From the NCBI RefSeq assembly GCF_002954775.1, contig NZ_PJME01000015.1, positions 124,001-188,000 on the forward strand: a stretch of DNA of 64,000 bases, written 5' to 3'. Source of the DNA: Streptomyces geranii. GTDB taxonomy: Bacteria > Actinomycetota > Actinomycetes > Streptomycetales > Streptomycetaceae. Shown here in pieces: positions 51,004 to 60,341 of the stretch (position 1 is the first letter of the stretch; every line of letters starts with the position of its first letter). Both the position numbers and the translations under genes were made by a program. Under the pieces are notes generated by a model, which was not told the DNA's origin, ran no database searches, and saw only the letters and a list, made by a program, of their open reading frames with translations.

Positions 51004-53940
51004 GTGTCCACGAAAGAAGTGGACGCGTCAGCCCGTTCGGCGCCGGTGCGCCGGCGCCTGCGTGGTTTCGCCGACCGATGGCCCTTCCGGCGGAAGCTGA
51101 ACGTACTGGTCGGTATCCCGCTGACGGTGATCGCGATGCTGCTCGCGTATCTGATCGTCGCCCTGGTGCAGGAGTCCAACCGGGCCGAGGATTCCGCCCA
51201 GTTGGTGCGGGACAGCGCCCAAGTAGCCCAGCTGGTCGCCTACTTGCAGGCCGAACACCAGCAGGCGGTGCTGCTCTCGGTGCGCTACGAAGCGGAGTCC
51301 GACGCCGGCACCCCCTCCACCGCGGTCTACCGGCAGGCGCAGTCCACCGTGGACGCCCAGGTGCGCAAGGTCGTCGACACCTTCGGCGACCGACTGCCCG
51401 ACACCGAGGCGCAGGCGCTCAAGGACGTCCAGGCCCTGGCGGGCCTGCGGTCCACCATCGAGCAGGGCTATCTGCCCGCCAGCAACATCGACCCCGCCTA
51501 CTCGGGCGCGGCCGACGGGCTGATCGACGGCCTGAACCTGGACCGGGACACCGACCTCGCGACCACCTTCACCGGCAACCTCCTCGACTCGCTGCTGCGC
51601 GCCGACGCCGCCCACGGCGCCTACGAGACCGGCGTGTTCTCGGCGGGCACCCGCGACAGCAACGCGCTCATCGAGTTCACCGGAGCGGTCGGCTCCTACC
51701 AGCTGTTCACCTACCAGGCCGAGCGGTTCGCCCGGTTCGCCGACGACGCGCAGACCGACGAGTTCGGCGGCATCGAGCACAACTCCTGGCAGGCCGAGAT
51801 CAGCCGGCAGTACGCCGAACTGGCCGTGGACCCCAGCGCGTTGCAGGTCGAGTCCAGGGACGAGATCAAGGTGGCGCTGCGGGCGTCGATCCTCTCCTAC
51901 TCCACCTACCGCGCACAGGCCGAGGCCCGGCTGCAGATCTCCGTCTCGCTCATCGACCAGATCGCCGACCGGGCCCACGACGCCGCCACCGGCGCGAAGC
52001 TGCGCGCGGCCCTGCTGCTGGGCCTGGCACTGCTCGGCTTCGCCCTGTGGATCGCCTTCTCCATCCTGATCCGCCGCTCCGTGGTCCGCCCGGTGATGGC
52101 GCTGACGGGAGCCGCGCGGGAGGTCGCCGACGTGGCGGGCCGCGAACTGGCCCGCGTCGCCGACGACGACGCCGAGGAGTCCGGCTCCCCGCGACTGCGG
52201 CAGCTGCCGGTCACCGCGGACGACGAGATCGGTGAACTGGCCGGGGCCTTCAACGACGTTCAGACCACGGCGGCGGCCCTGCTGGAACGCCAGGTGCTCA
52301 GCCGCCGCAACGTCGCCGAGATGTTCGGCAACGTGGGCCGCCGCGTCAGCAACCTCACCACCCGCCAACTCGCCCTGATAGACGCGGTGGAGCGCGGCGA
52401 GACCGACCCGGCCCTCCTCGAACGCCTCTACTCCATCGACCACATCGCGGTCCGGCTGCGCCGCAACGCCGACAGCCTGATGCTGCTGGCCGGCATCCGC
52501 GAGACGCTGCTGGACTCCGGGCCGACCGCGCTCACCAACGTCGTACGTGCCGCGCTGGGCCAGATCGAGGGGTTCAGGCGGGTACGGCTGCGGGCCGCGA
52601 CCGAGGCCATGGTGGAGCCCGACATCATCGGCGACCTGACGCTGATGATCGCCGAACTCCTGGAGAACGCGGTGTCGTTCTCGCCCGAGGACAGCCCCGT
52701 CGAGGTGGTCGTCGGCTCCGACCACGACAACGCGACGATCACCGTCTCGGACCACGGCCTGGGCATGAGCGCGGAGCGCCTCGCCGAGGAGAACTCCCGC
52801 CTGGTGCGCCGCGAACGCCTCGACGTCGTCCCGACGAAGGTGCTCGGCCTGTTCGTGGTCGGCGCGCTGGCCCGCCGCTGGGACGTCGAGGTCACCCTGT
52901 CCCGCACACCGGGCGGCGGCGTGACCGCAGAGGTCATGATCCCGTCGACCCTGCTCCTGCCGACGACGACCGAACCGGCCAGGGCCACCACCCTCGCCGC
53001 CCCGTCGACCCCCGCGGTGGGCCCGTCCCCGTCGTCCACGGTCCCGTCCTGGGCGACGAAGGAGGACGACACGACATCCCTCCCACGCCGGGTCCCCCGC
53101 CGCGACGACCACCCGACGGAACTGGAACAGGGCGAACAGGAGCCGGGGGCAGCACAGTTGCCGCCGACACCGATTCCGGCTGCAGCTGCGGCTGCGGCTG
53201 CGGCTGCGGACCACGACGCGACTACGCCGGTACCGACGGCCTCCGCCTCCGACAGCGCCGACACCGGTGCCAACGGCCATGCGTCCGGCGCCGGTTCCAA
53301 CGGTCACTTCGCCGGTACGGCCGACTCCGCGCCCCTCAACCACCCGGCCGACGCCGCTGCCCCCGGCCATGCGGTCCGCGCGGGGCGCTCGGCCAGCACC
53401 GGCCCCCTCGCCGACTCCACCGACGCCGGTTCCAACGGTCACTTCGCCGCTACGGCCGACTCCGTGCCCCTCGGGCACCCGGCGTCGGCCGACGCCCTCG
53501 GGCACCCGGCCGACGTGGCGGGTTCCGGTCCTCCGGCGGGGTCCAGCGCCGGTATTCCGGCCCCCCGCGCCGCCCGGCCGACGCTTCGCAGCCGGGCGGA
53601 GGACAGGCCCGTAGCCGATCCGTTCGCCGTCGGGCCCGACGGGTCCCGGCCGCTGCGGCGGCGGGTTCGTGGGGCGACCCTGCGGAGCACCGCCGAGGTC
53701 GCCGCACAGCAGGCCGCGCGGCAGGCGGCCGTACCGCCCGCCGACGCTGACGCCGTACGGAACTCCCTGGAGGAGTTCGAGGCGGCGGTCGCCCGTGCGA
53801 ACCGCGACACCGGCCAGTACCCTCGCCCGGACAACCTCCGTCCCGACGTTCCGCCCGACCGGACAGCGCCGTCCGACCCGATCACCGTCGGAGACACCCC
53901 GCACCCCCAGAAGCACCTTCCGGAAGGAGCCGAGCAGTGA
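51004..53940 (+). CDS. cvnA: conservon sensor kinase-like protein (CvnA)
   Basis: 978 aa. Membrane helix near residues 31-53 (LVGIPLTVIAMLLAYLIVAL), an extracellular nitrate-sensor-like helical domain (~55-340; LVRDSAQVAQLVAYLQAEHQ), a second membrane helix ~340-360 (ALLLGLALLGFALWI), HAMP-like region, then a histidine-kinase ATPase (~530-655; IAELLENAVSFSPED, VSDHGLGMS). No clear phospho-acceptor His. The C-terminal ~300 residues are Ala/Pro/Asp-rich with duplicated blocks. AAGGAGG just before the GTG. Overlaps cvnB by 4 bp; founder gene of a four-gene conservon acting like a G-protein-coupled receptor complex. Confidence 0.93.
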   Translation: MSTKEVDASARSAPVRRRLRGFADRWPFRRKLNVLVGIPLTVIAMLLAYLIVALVQESNRAEDSAQLVRDSAQVAQLVAYLQAEHQQAVLLSVRYEAESDAGTPSTAVYRQAQSTVDAQVRKVVDTFGDRLPDTEAQALKDVQALAGLRSTIEQGYLPASNIDPAYSGAADGLIDGLNLDRDTDLATTFTGNLLDSLLRADAAHGAYETGVFSAGTRDSNALIEFTGAVGSYQLFTYQAERFARFADDAQTDEFGGIEHNSWQAEISRQYAELAVDPSALQVESRDEIKVALRASILSYSTYRAQAEARLQISVSLIDQIADRAHDAATGAKLRAALLLGLALLGFALWIAFSILIRRSVVRPVMALTGAAREVADVAGRELARVADDDAEESGSPRLRQLPVTADDEIGELAGAFNDVQTTAAALLERQVLSRRNVAEMFGNVGRRVSNLTTRQLALIDAVERGETDPALLERLYSIDHIAVRLRRNADSLMLLAGIRETLLDSGPTALTNVVRAALGQIEGFRRVRLRAATEAMVEPDIIGDLTLMIAELLENAVSFSPEDSPVEVVVGSDHDNATITVSDHGLGMSAERLAEENSRLVRRERLDVVPTKVLGLFVVGALARRWDVEVTLSRTPGGGVTAEVMIPSTLLLPTTTEPARATTLAAPSTPAVGPSPSSTVPSWATKEDDTTSLPRRVPRRDDHPTELEQGEQEPGAAQLPPTPIPAAAAAAAAAADHDATTPVPTASASDSADTGANGHASGAGSNGHFAGTADSAPLNHPADAAAPGHAVRAGRSASTGPLADSTDAGSNGHFAATADSVPLGHPASADALGHPADVAGSGPPAGSSAGIPAPRAARPTLRSRAEDRPVADPFAVGPDGSRPLRRRVRGATLRSTAEVAAQQAARQAAVPPADADAVRNSLEEFEAAVARANRDTGQYPRPDNLRPDVPPDRTAPSDPITVGDTPHPQKHLPEGAEQ
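53285..53480 (+). repeat. duplicated coding block in the cvnA tail
   Basis: GGTTCCAACGGTCACTTCGC and the following TACGGCCGACTCCG recur at ~53294 and ~53429 (135 bp apart), encoding GSNGHFA-type and TADS segments. A recent in-frame duplication in a disordered tail. Confidence 0.75.
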
Positions 53941-54413
53941 GCACGTCGACAGGTGAGACTCCCGCCGGAGACGCAAGGCCGACCGATCTGCGGGCCGCCG
54001 CAGCCGACTTCACCTGGCTGCTGAACCGATTCGCCACCGAGACGGCGGGAGTCGTGGACGCCATCGCGGTGTCCTCCGACGGTCTGCTGATCGCCGTCTC
54101 GGCGCTGCGCGACCACGCCGACTCCGAACGTCTGGCCGCGATCGTCTCGGGCATCACCAGCCTCGCCGCGGGCGCCTCCGGCAACTACGGTCTGGGCGGC
54201 CTCAACAAGGTCATCATCGACCTGGAGGGCGGCCATGTCCTGGTCTCCGCGATCGGCAGCGGCGCCGTGCTCGGCGTCGTCACCGGCAAGGAGGCCAAGC
54301 TCGGCAACATCGCCTACGAGATGACGGTGTTCGCCAACCGCGCGGGCTCCGCCCTCAGCCCCCAGCTGGTCCTGGAGCTGAAGAACAGCGTCGGCGCCGC
54401 GCACACCCGCTGA
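53937..54413 (+). CDS. cvnB: conservon roadblock/LC7 protein (CvnB)
   Basis: 158 aa. A roadblock/LC7 domain fold: FTWLLNRFATETAGVVDAIA, VSSDGLLIAVS, GGHVLVSAIGSGAVLGVVTG. In conservons this protein bridges the sensor (CvnA) and the GTPase (CvnD), likely as regulator of nucleotide exchange or hydrolysis. GTG overlaps the cvnA stop by 4 bp. Confidence 0.93.
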   Translation: MSTSTGETPAGDARPTDLRAAAADFTWLLNRFATETAGVVDAIAVSSDGLLIAVSALRDHADSERLAAIVSGITSLAAGASGNYGLGGLNKVIIDLEGGHVLVSAIGSGAVLGVVTGKEAKLGNIAYEMTVFANRAGSALSPQLVLELKNSVGAAHTR

Positions 54414-54502
54414 GCACGCGCCACCGTAGAAACAGCTGTAGAGCCAGTTGCAGAACCAGCTGTAGAGCAGCAGTTGAGAGACCGTAGAGAGAGCGAACAC
54501 CG

Positions 54503-54946
54503 ATGGCGGACGGCCGCACACCGCACGGGGCCGGGGAGGACGACGTCGGCCCCGTCGGTCCCGCGCCCGCCGTCCGGCCCTTCCTGGTCACCGCCGGCCG
54601 GGTCGCGGGCGGCGCGGGCGAGGCGTCGTCCGGCCGGACGATGCCCGTGGAGACCCAGCTGGTGGCCACCACCGGCGGGCTCGCCGCGCTCCACCGGCTC
54701 TCCTTCGAACAGCACGACATCGTCGCCGCCTGCCGCATCCCGCAGTCCATCGCGGAGATCGCGGCCAGGCTGCGGCTGCATCTGAACGTGGTGCGGGTCC
54801 TCGCCGAGGACCTCCGGACGGCTGGGCAGCTGTCGGTGCACGTGCCCGACTCCGGCGTCACTCACGACGCGTCCGTTCTGCGCAGGGTTATCGACGGCCT
54901 CCGGGCCATCCCCGACTCCCGGAGGGTACTCCGTGACACCGACTGA
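54503..54946 (+). CDS. cvnC: conservon DUF742 protein (CvnC)
   Basis: 147 aa. DUF742 pattern: VRPFLVTAGR, METQLVAT-like PVETQLVATTGG, FEQHDIVAACRIPQSIAEI and LRLHLNVVRVLAEDL, a winged-helix-like fold. ATG 54503 follows an 89-bp gap with short CAGCTGTAGAG repeats. Its end overlaps cvnD by 14 bp. Confidence 0.93.
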   Translation: MADGRTPHGAGEDDVGPVGPAPAVRPFLVTAGRVAGGAGEASSGRTMPVETQLVATTGGLAALHRLSFEQHDIVAACRIPQSIAEIAARLRLHLNVVRVLAEDLRTAGQLSVHVPDSGVTHDASVLRRVIDGLRAIPDSRRVLRDTD

Positions 54947-55535
54947 ACCGCTGGCCCGCGCCTCGGCAGCACAACAGGCCGCCGTACGGCCGCCGTTGCC
55001 GGTGAAACTGGTGATCGCGGGTGGCTTCGGCGTGGGCAAGACCACCGCGGTCGGCTCGATCTCCGAGATCGAGCCGCTGACCACCGAGGCGGCCATCACC
55101 GAGGTCGCGGCGGGCGTGGACGACCTCAGCCACACCCCGACCAAGACGACCACCACGGTCGCGATGGACTTCGGCTGCATCACCATCGACCCGACACTGA
55201 AGCTGTATCTGTTCGGTACGCCCGGACAGGAACGGTTCGGATTCATGTGGGACGACATCGTCGAGGGCGCGATCGGCGGACTGGTCATCGTGGACACCCG
55301 TCGGCTGGACGACTGTTACGCCGCCGTCGACTACTTCGAGCACAAGCAGATCCCGTTCGCCGTCGCCGTGAACGCGTTCGACGGGCGCACCGCGCACACG
55401 CTGGACGAGGTGCGGTGGGCGCTCGACGTGTCGGAGGGGGTGCCGTTGCTGGTGTTCGACGCGAGGGAGCGCGGCTCGGTGCGGGATGCTCTTCTGGTCG
55501 TTCTTGAGCAGGCGCTGGCCCGGAGTGGTGGGTAA
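54933..55535 (+). CDS. cvnD: conservon small GTPase (CvnD)
   Basis: 200 aa. MglA-like GTPase: P-loop GGFGVGKTT (~30-38), G3 FGTPGQERF, G4-type NAFDG and a C-terminal ARERGS (G5-like). The Thr-rich TPTKTTTTVAMDFG is the switch-I region of this family. GTG 54933 overlaps cvnC. Output switch of the conservon. Confidence 0.93.
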   Translation: MTPTEPLARASAAQQAAVRPPLPVKLVIAGGFGVGKTTAVGSISEIEPLTTEAAITEVAAGVDDLSHTPTKTTTTVAMDFGCITIDPTLKLYLFGTPGQERFGFMWDDIVEGAIGGLVIVDTRRLDDCYAAVDYFEHKQIPFAVAVNAFDGRTAHTLDEVRWALDVSEGVPLLVFDARERGSVRDALLVVLEQALARSGG

Positions 55536-55566
55536 GTACAGGACGGGTAGGGGTACTTGAGGTGGT

Positions 55567-55616
55567 GGGGAACTGCGGGTCCTTTGTGGCTTGTCGCGCA
55601 GTTCCCCGCGCCCCTT
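55567..55616. terminator. bidirectional terminator/REP-like element
   Basis: GGGGAACTGCG (55567-55577) pairs exactly with CGCAGTTCCCC (55597-55607), loop ~19 nt, followed by GCGCCCCTT. Lies between convergent cvnD and the permease gene. The reverse complement is a well-known streptomycete intergenic sequence type; a diverged copy lies inside the gene at 16369-19047. Confidence 0.85.
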
Positions 55617-56280
55617 AGGTTTGCCGTACTCCCGGTGATACGGCTGCTCTGGCCGCTGCCCAGAAGACCGCCAGGGTCGCCAGTGCCAGGGCCGCTACCA
55701 GGGTGGCGCCGCCGACCACCTTCTCGTAGTTGTGCTGGTAGAGGCCGTCGACGATGTAGCGGCCCAGGCCGCCCAGGCTGACGTACGCGGCGATGGTGGC
55801 CGTCGAGATGATCTGGATGGCCGCCGAGCGCAGCCCGCCGAGGATCAGCGGGAGCGCGACGGGGAGTTCGACCCGGAGCAGGATGTCGGACTCGCGCATG
55901 CCCATGCCCCGGGCGGCGTCCACGGGGGAGGGTTCCACCGAGCGCATCGCCTCGTAGGTGGTGACGAGGATCGGCGGTACGGCGAGGACGACCAGCGGGA
56001 TCATCACGGGCAGCATGCCGAAGCCGGCCACCATGACGATGAGCACCAGCAGGCCGAAGGTGGGCAGCGCGCGTGCGGCCGTGGCGAGCAGGGTGAGGGC
56101 GTTGCCGCCCTTGCCGTAGTGCCCGGTGACCAGGCCGACGGGCAGCCCGATCAGGGCGGCGAGGCCGAGCGCCTCCAGGGAGTACGTGAGGTGCTCCAAC
56201 AGCCGGGTGGGGATGCCGTCGTAGCCCGACCAGTGGGCGCCGTCGGTGAAGAAGGAGGTGACGAAGTGGAGTACGTTCAC
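55615..56280 (-). CDS. osmoprotectant ABC transporter permease (second)
   Basis: 221 aa, a BPD-type inner-membrane permease with about five to six helices (ALGLAALIGLPVGLVTG, ALPTFGLLVLIVMVAG, VVLAVPPILVTTYEAM) and the EAA loop VDAARGMGMRESDILLRVEL-P that docks on the ATPase. GTG 56280 overlaps the preceding permease by 4 bp. Forms a heterodimer with it. Confidence 0.9.
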   Translation of the reverse strand: MNVLHFVTSFFTDGAHWSGYDGIPTRLLEHLTYSLEALGLAALIGLPVGLVTGHYGKGGNALTLLATAARALPTFGLLVLIVMVAGFGMLPVMIPLVVLAVPPILVTTYEAMRSVEPSPVDAARGMGMRESDILLRVELPVALPLILGGLRSAAIQIISTATIAAYVSLGGLGRYIVDGLYQHNYEKVVGGATLVAALALATLAVFWAAARAAVSPGVRQT

Positions 56281-56957
56281 CGGGCCGTGGCCTCCTTCCG
56301 GGTGCGGGTCGCGCCCGATCCGCTCGGCATCCAAGGGGTGAGCAGGACCCGTACGCCGACCAGCAGGGCGTCCACCAGGACGGCGAGCGCCGCCGTGGTG
56401 AGCACGGAGTTCCAGGCGAGTTCGGGCCGGTTGTAGATCTGCGCGTCGTGCAGCAGGTTGCCGAGCGCGCCCTGGTTGCCGATGAGCATGCCGACGCTGA
56501 CGAGGCTGATGCTGGACACGGTGGCCACCCGCAGTCCCGCGATGATCGCGGGCACCGCGATGGGCAACTGGACCTGGACGTAACGGCGTACGGGTCCGAA
56601 GCCCATGGCGGTCGCGGCGGCGAGGGTCTCCTGCGGCACCGAGCGGACGCCGTCGACGATCGCCGGGACGAGCACGACCAGGCTGTAGACGGTGAGCGGG
56701 ATCATCACCGTCAGTTCGGTCTGTCCCGTGTAGTCGATGAGGACGACGAAGAAGGCGAGGGAGGGGATGGCGTAGAGCACGGTCGTCACCCACAGCACGG
56801 GCGGGTACAACCAGCGCAGCCGCACGCACAGTTGGGCGAGCGGCAGCGCCAGCAGCAGCCCGCCGAGGACCGGCAGCAGGGCCTCGCGCAGATGCAGCCC
56901 GATGAGACCGAGCCAGCTGTGCTGGAGGTCGCTGGGTATGTCGAAGAAGCGGTTCAC
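56277..56957 (-). CDS. osmoprotectant ABC transporter permease (first)
   Basis: 226 aa. LREALLPVLGGLLLALPLAQ, WVTTVLYAIPSLAFFVVLI and MIPLTVYSLVVLVPAIVDGV are the membrane helices; TLAAATAMGFGPVRRYVQVQ is the EAA loop. OpuAB/OpuAD-type. ATG 56957 overlaps the ATPase gene by 4 bp and its end overlaps the second permease by 4 bp. Confidence 0.9.
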   Translation of the reverse strand: MNRFFDIPSDLQHSWLGLIGLHLREALLPVLGGLLLALPLAQLCVRLRWLYPPVLWVTTVLYAIPSLAFFVVLIDYTGQTELTVMIPLTVYSLVVLVPAIVDGVRSVPQETLAAATAMGFGPVRRYVQVQLPIAVPAIIAGLRVATVSSISLVSVGMLIGNQGALGNLLHDAQIYNRPELAWNSVLTTAALAVLVDALLVGVRVLLTPWMPSGSGATRTRKEATAR

Positions 56958-58102
56958 CGGGTGGTGGCCTTCTGGGCGGCCTCGGGGCCCGCCGCATGGG
57001 CATGCGCGTGTGCACCCCTGATCGCCTCGCCGATGGCCGCCTGGGAGACGACCCCGGCGGCCCGGCCCTCCGCGTCCACGGCGACCGCCCAGCCGGTGGG
57101 CGACAGGACGGCACAGTCGAGGGCGGCGCGCAGCGAGTCCTGCCCGGCGGTGAACGGCCTTCCGTACGGCAGCAGTTGACCGGCGTCGATCTGTCCGGCG
57201 GTCAGCCCGCCGGGCTCGCTCCAGCCGAGCGGACGCCCGTCGAGACCGGTGACGAGGAGGTAGGGCGCCTCGGTCGCGCCCCGGGCGGCGAGCTGCTCGG
57301 CGGTGGCGTCGATCGCGACGATCGGGGCGGTGAGCAGCTCAAGTCCCGCCGAGGAGAAGAACGACAGCCGCCGGATGCCCCGGTCGGCGCCGAGGAAGTC
57401 CTCGACGAACTCGTCGGCGGGGTCGGACAACAGCTCGGCGGGCGGCGCGAACTGGGCGAGCCGACCGCCGGTGCGCAGTACGGCGACCATCGTGCCGAGC
57501 TTGACGGCCTCGTCGATGTCATGGGTGACGAAGACGATGGTCTTGCCCAACTCCTCCTGGATGCGCAGGAGTTCGTCCTGCAGCCCCTTGCGCACGACAG
57601 GGTCGACGGCGGAGAAGGGCTCGTCCATCAGCAGCACCGGAGGATCGGCGGCGAGGGCGCGGGCGACACCGACGCGCTGCTGCTGGCCGCCGGAGAGCTG
57701 GTAGGGGTACCGCTTGGCGAACGAGGCGTCGAGCCCCACCCGTTCCATCAACTCCCGGGCCCGGGCGCGGGACTTGTCCTTGCTCCAGCCGAGCATCCGG
57801 GGCACGGTCGCGATGTTGTCGACGACCGTACGGTGCTGGAAGAGTCCGGCGTTCTGGATGACGTAACCCATGGACCGGCGCAGGGTGTTGACGGGCTGCT
57901 GACGGCTGTCGACACCGTCGATGAGGATCGTGCCCTCGCTGGGCTCGACCATCCTGTTGATCATCCGCAGGGTGGTCGTCTTGCCGCAGCCGGAGGGCCC
58001 GACGAGGACGGTGATCGAACCGTCCGGGATGTCGAGGGAGAGGCGGTCGACGGCCACGGTGCCGTCCGGGTATCGCTTGGTGACTGAATCTATCCGTATC
58101 AA
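56954..58102 (-). CDS. osmoprotectant ABC transporter ATPase with CBS-like tail
   Basis: 382 aa. Walker A GPSGCGKTT, signature QLSGGQQQRVGVARAL, Walker B VLLMDEPFSAVDP and switch His VFVTHDIDEA. After residue ~250 a CBS-type regulatory tail (APIVAIDATAEQL.., LLPYGRPFTAGQDSLRAAL) follows, as in OpuAA/ProV, where it senses ionic strength. I take the TTG at 58102 (LIRIDSVTKRYPDGT) as start; upstream GTG 58198 would add 32 non-homologous residues and a rare TTA codon. Substrate-binding partner: 49826-50785. Confidence 0.88.
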   Translation of the reverse strand: MIRIDSVTKRYPDGTVAVDRLSLDIPDGSITVLVGPSGCGKTTTLRMINRMVEPSEGTILIDGVDSRQQPVNTLRRSMGYVIQNAGLFQHRTVVDNIATVPRMLGWSKDKSRARARELMERVGLDASFAKRYPYQLSGGQQQRVGVARALAADPPVLLMDEPFSAVDPVVRKGLQDELLRIQEELGKTIVFVTHDIDEAVKLGTMVAVLRTGGRLAQFAPPAELLSDPADEFVEDFLGADRGIRRLSFFSSAGLELLTAPIVAIDATAEQLAARGATEAPYLLVTGLDGRPLGWSEPGGLTAGQIDAGQLLPYGRPFTAGQDSLRAALDCAVLSPTGWAVAVDAEGRAAGVVSQAAIGEAIRGAHAHAHAAGPEAAQKATTR

Positions 58103-58271
58103 AACGCCGAATACCCTTCGGGTCTGGCTTTTCCGCCCGCTCTCGACCGGTGGAACGGTCGGGTTCAGGCCGTTGCCGGGAGAGTCTAAACCGCTCACGT
58201 GTACGTAATTCCCTGCGCACCCCCTTCACGGACCGGTACCTTCCCTCCCATGACCGACAGCCGAAAGGCCA

Positions 58272-58694
58272 GTGCCGCGTAGGCGCCCGTCCGCCCTGCG
58301 GGGCGAGGCATCCGCGAGGGGGCGAAACCGCGACCGGCGCACCTCCATCGACCGGCTCTCCGGCGCCTGCACCGCCGACATCCGCAGACTCGAACTGACC
58401 CGCCACTGGTACGAGTCGACAGCGGGAGCCTTCGCCCAGTGGAGGCTCCTCGCCCACGGCCCGGCACGCCGTTTCGCCGAGCCGTTCCCGGCGGATTCCT
58501 GCGGCATCCCCGAATGCGGCTGCTGCCCGGGCTATTTCCGCGACCACCTCGAAGCGGTACTGCACGCACTGCCGAGGAAGAGCGCCCGTGAACTGCGTGC
58601 ACTGGTAAGGGAGTTGGACCGGATCATCCTGGACCGGGCCAGGATCCTCCGGGTGAACCATCCCGACGAGCCCTGGTGGCGCGGGCAGTTGTGA
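58272..58694 (+). CDS. hypothetical conserved protein (140 aa)
   Basis: Basic, Arg-rich start, then helical; four Cys in CGIPECGCCPGYF suggest metal binding. ELTRHWYESTAGAF and ARELRALVRELDRIILDRA are further landmarks. Recognised only as a streptomycete family of unknown function. GTG start, weak ribosome site. The next small gene follows by 26 bp, probably in one operon. Confidence 0.68.
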   Translation: MPRRRPSALRGEASARGRNRDRRTSIDRLSGACTADIRRLELTRHWYESTAGAFAQWRLLAHGPARRFAEPFPADSCGIPECGCCPGYFRDHLEAVLHALPRKSARELRALVRELDRIILDRARILRVNHPDEPWWRGQL

Positions 58695-58719
58695 AGTGCG
58701 AGGGGAGGGAGGAAGGACC

Positions 58720-58908
58720 GTGAGCCGGAGGCGTTACGTCGCCCGGGGTGTGCCCGGGGGTTACCGGGTCTGGGACAACCGGGGGCGCCGCTGGTGGGGC
58801 GACCTGTACGAACTGTGCCCCGACGACCTGCTCACCGAGCTGAACGGAGCGGCCGACCAGGACCGGATCACCGCCCTGCTCAAGCGGTACCGGGCCCTGA
58901 AGCGTTGA
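58720..58908 (+). CDS. small basic protein (62 aa)
   Basis: MSRRRYVARGVPGGYRVWDN; Trp/Arg/Gly-rich first half (RRWWGDLYELCP), helical end. GGAGGAAGG precedes the GTG. Paired with the 140-aa gene. Function unknown. Confidence 0.65.
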   Translation: MSRRRYVARGVPGGYRVWDNRGRRWWGDLYELCPDDLLTELNGAADQDRITALLKRYRALKR

Positions 58909-58988
58909 GGCACGAGGAAGTCGAGGCCCTGCCCTGCTGTACCGTGCCGGTCCTGGCGCTCGCCCCGGCCGGCCCCACGCCCGCCGAA

Positions 58989-60341
58989 TCAGCCAGCGAT
59001 CCGTGGCAGCAAGGACTCCATCCTCCCGCCCGTCCGGACGATCAGGACGTCCTCGTAGAGCAGGAGTTGGGCCGAGTCGCCGTAGCTGGGCCCCGGATCG
59101 TCGACCTCGATGTGGCTGCTCCACACCTCGTCGCCCGTGCGCAGATCGAGTCCGGACAGGTCTCCGGTCGGGCTGAAGAAGTACACGACGCCCTGCCCCG
59201 GAGACACCACGGGAGCCGCGACGGACTGCATCTGGTTCTCCTCGGACGGCTCGACGCCCGACGGGCGGGTCCACAGGACCTTGCCGCTGGTCAGCGAATA
59301 GGCCGAAGCCTTGCCCTCGTCGGTCACGGAGATCAGCCGGTCGCCGATGATCTCCGACGCGGCCAGCATCCCCCCTTCGACCCGATAGGTGTGCGAGGTC
59401 TGCCGCCCGGAGGCGGTCACAGTGATCAGCCGCTTGTCCTCGGAGCCCAGATCCTTCGCCTCGATCAGGACCAGCCGGCCCTCCGAGGTCCCGACCAGCC
59501 CCTGCTTGCCGGGGACGGTCACGACCTTCCTGGCGGATCCGGTGGCGGGATCGAGCCGGAAGACGTCGGTGTCGCCCGCCTCCTCGGTGTCCCGGGTGCA
59601 CACGAGATAGGGCACACCGCTCAGCACCGCCCGTTGGCAGGCGGTGCCCTTGTTCCAGGTGTGGCGCCACTTCTCCTTGCCGGTCAGCGGGTCGAGAGCC
59701 GACATCGTGCGCACCGACGGGGTGTTCGCCAGCACCGCGCCGTCGATGAGCATGGCGGCCTGGTCGGTGCGGTCGTCCTGCGGCATCTCGACCGCCCACA
59801 GCACGTCGCCGCTGTCGGCGTCCACCGCCATCAGATCCGTACCGCCGCGGTAGTCGCCGTTCGGCTGCTTCTGCGCGGTGTGATTGCGGTAGGTGTAGAC
59901 GACCCCGTCGCGCACGGCGAACGGGTGGTCGAGCCCGTCGCCCTCGCGATTGACCTTGACCGTCCACAGCCGCTCACCGGTGTTGGCGTCGATCTTCGCG
60001 GCGTCGTACGTGGTCCCGCTGCAGTACAGCGCGGCACCGTCCACCAGACAGCCCCGCTCACTGGCCCCCGCGTCCCCGCTCTCCCACGGCTGCCAGCCCG
60101 CCGGCGACACCGCGGGCGGCACGGTCCGGTGCCGCTCGGCCGCACCGCCGCCACCGAAGCCCAGCACCGCCCCCGCGGTGATCGCCGCGACGGCGACCGA
60201 CACCCCCGCGGCCTGCGAGAAACGGCGCCGGGCGCGCCGCCGCAGTACCTTCTCCACCAGGTCCCCGGGCGCCAGCACCCGGTCCAGGGCGACCGCGTGC
60301 AGCGTCTCCCGGACCTTCTCCTCGACCTGTTCCGTCGTCAT
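58989..60341 (-). CDS. membrane-anchored PQQ-type beta-propeller protein (sigma partner)
   Basis: 450 aa. A cytoplasmic head (residues 1-~40, EKVRETLHAVALDRVLAPGD), one membrane helix (~43-63, AGVSVAVAAITAGAVLGF), then an extracytoplasmic seven- to eight-bladed propeller with repeats of the DANTGERLWT / DADSGDVLWA / DPLTGKEKWR type. ATG overlaps the sigma gene stop by 4 bp. Position and topology suggest it acts as, or with, the anti-sigma sensor. No zinc-finger anti-sigma motif. Confidence 0.85.
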   Translation of the reverse strand: MTTEQVEEKVRETLHAVALDRVLAPGDLVEKVLRRRARRRFSQAAGVSVAVAAITAGAVLGFGGGGAAERHRTVPPAVSPAGWQPWESGDAGASERGCLVDGAALYCSGTTYDAAKIDANTGERLWTVKVNREGDGLDHPFAVRDGVVYTYRNHTAQKQPNGDYRGGTDLMAVDADSGDVLWAVEMPQDDRTDQAAMLIDGAVLANTPSVRTMSALDPLTGKEKWRHTWNKGTACQRAVLSGVPYLVCTRDTEEAGDTDVFRLDPATGSARKVVTVPGKQGLVGTSEGRLVLIEAKDLGSEDKRLITVTASGRQTSHTYRVEGGMLAASEIIGDRLISVTDEGKASAYSLTSGKVLWTRPSGVEPSEENQMQSVAAPVVSPGQGVVYFFSPTGDLSGLDLRTGDEVWSSHIEVDDPGPSYGDSAQLLLYEDVLIVRTGGRMESLLPRIAG

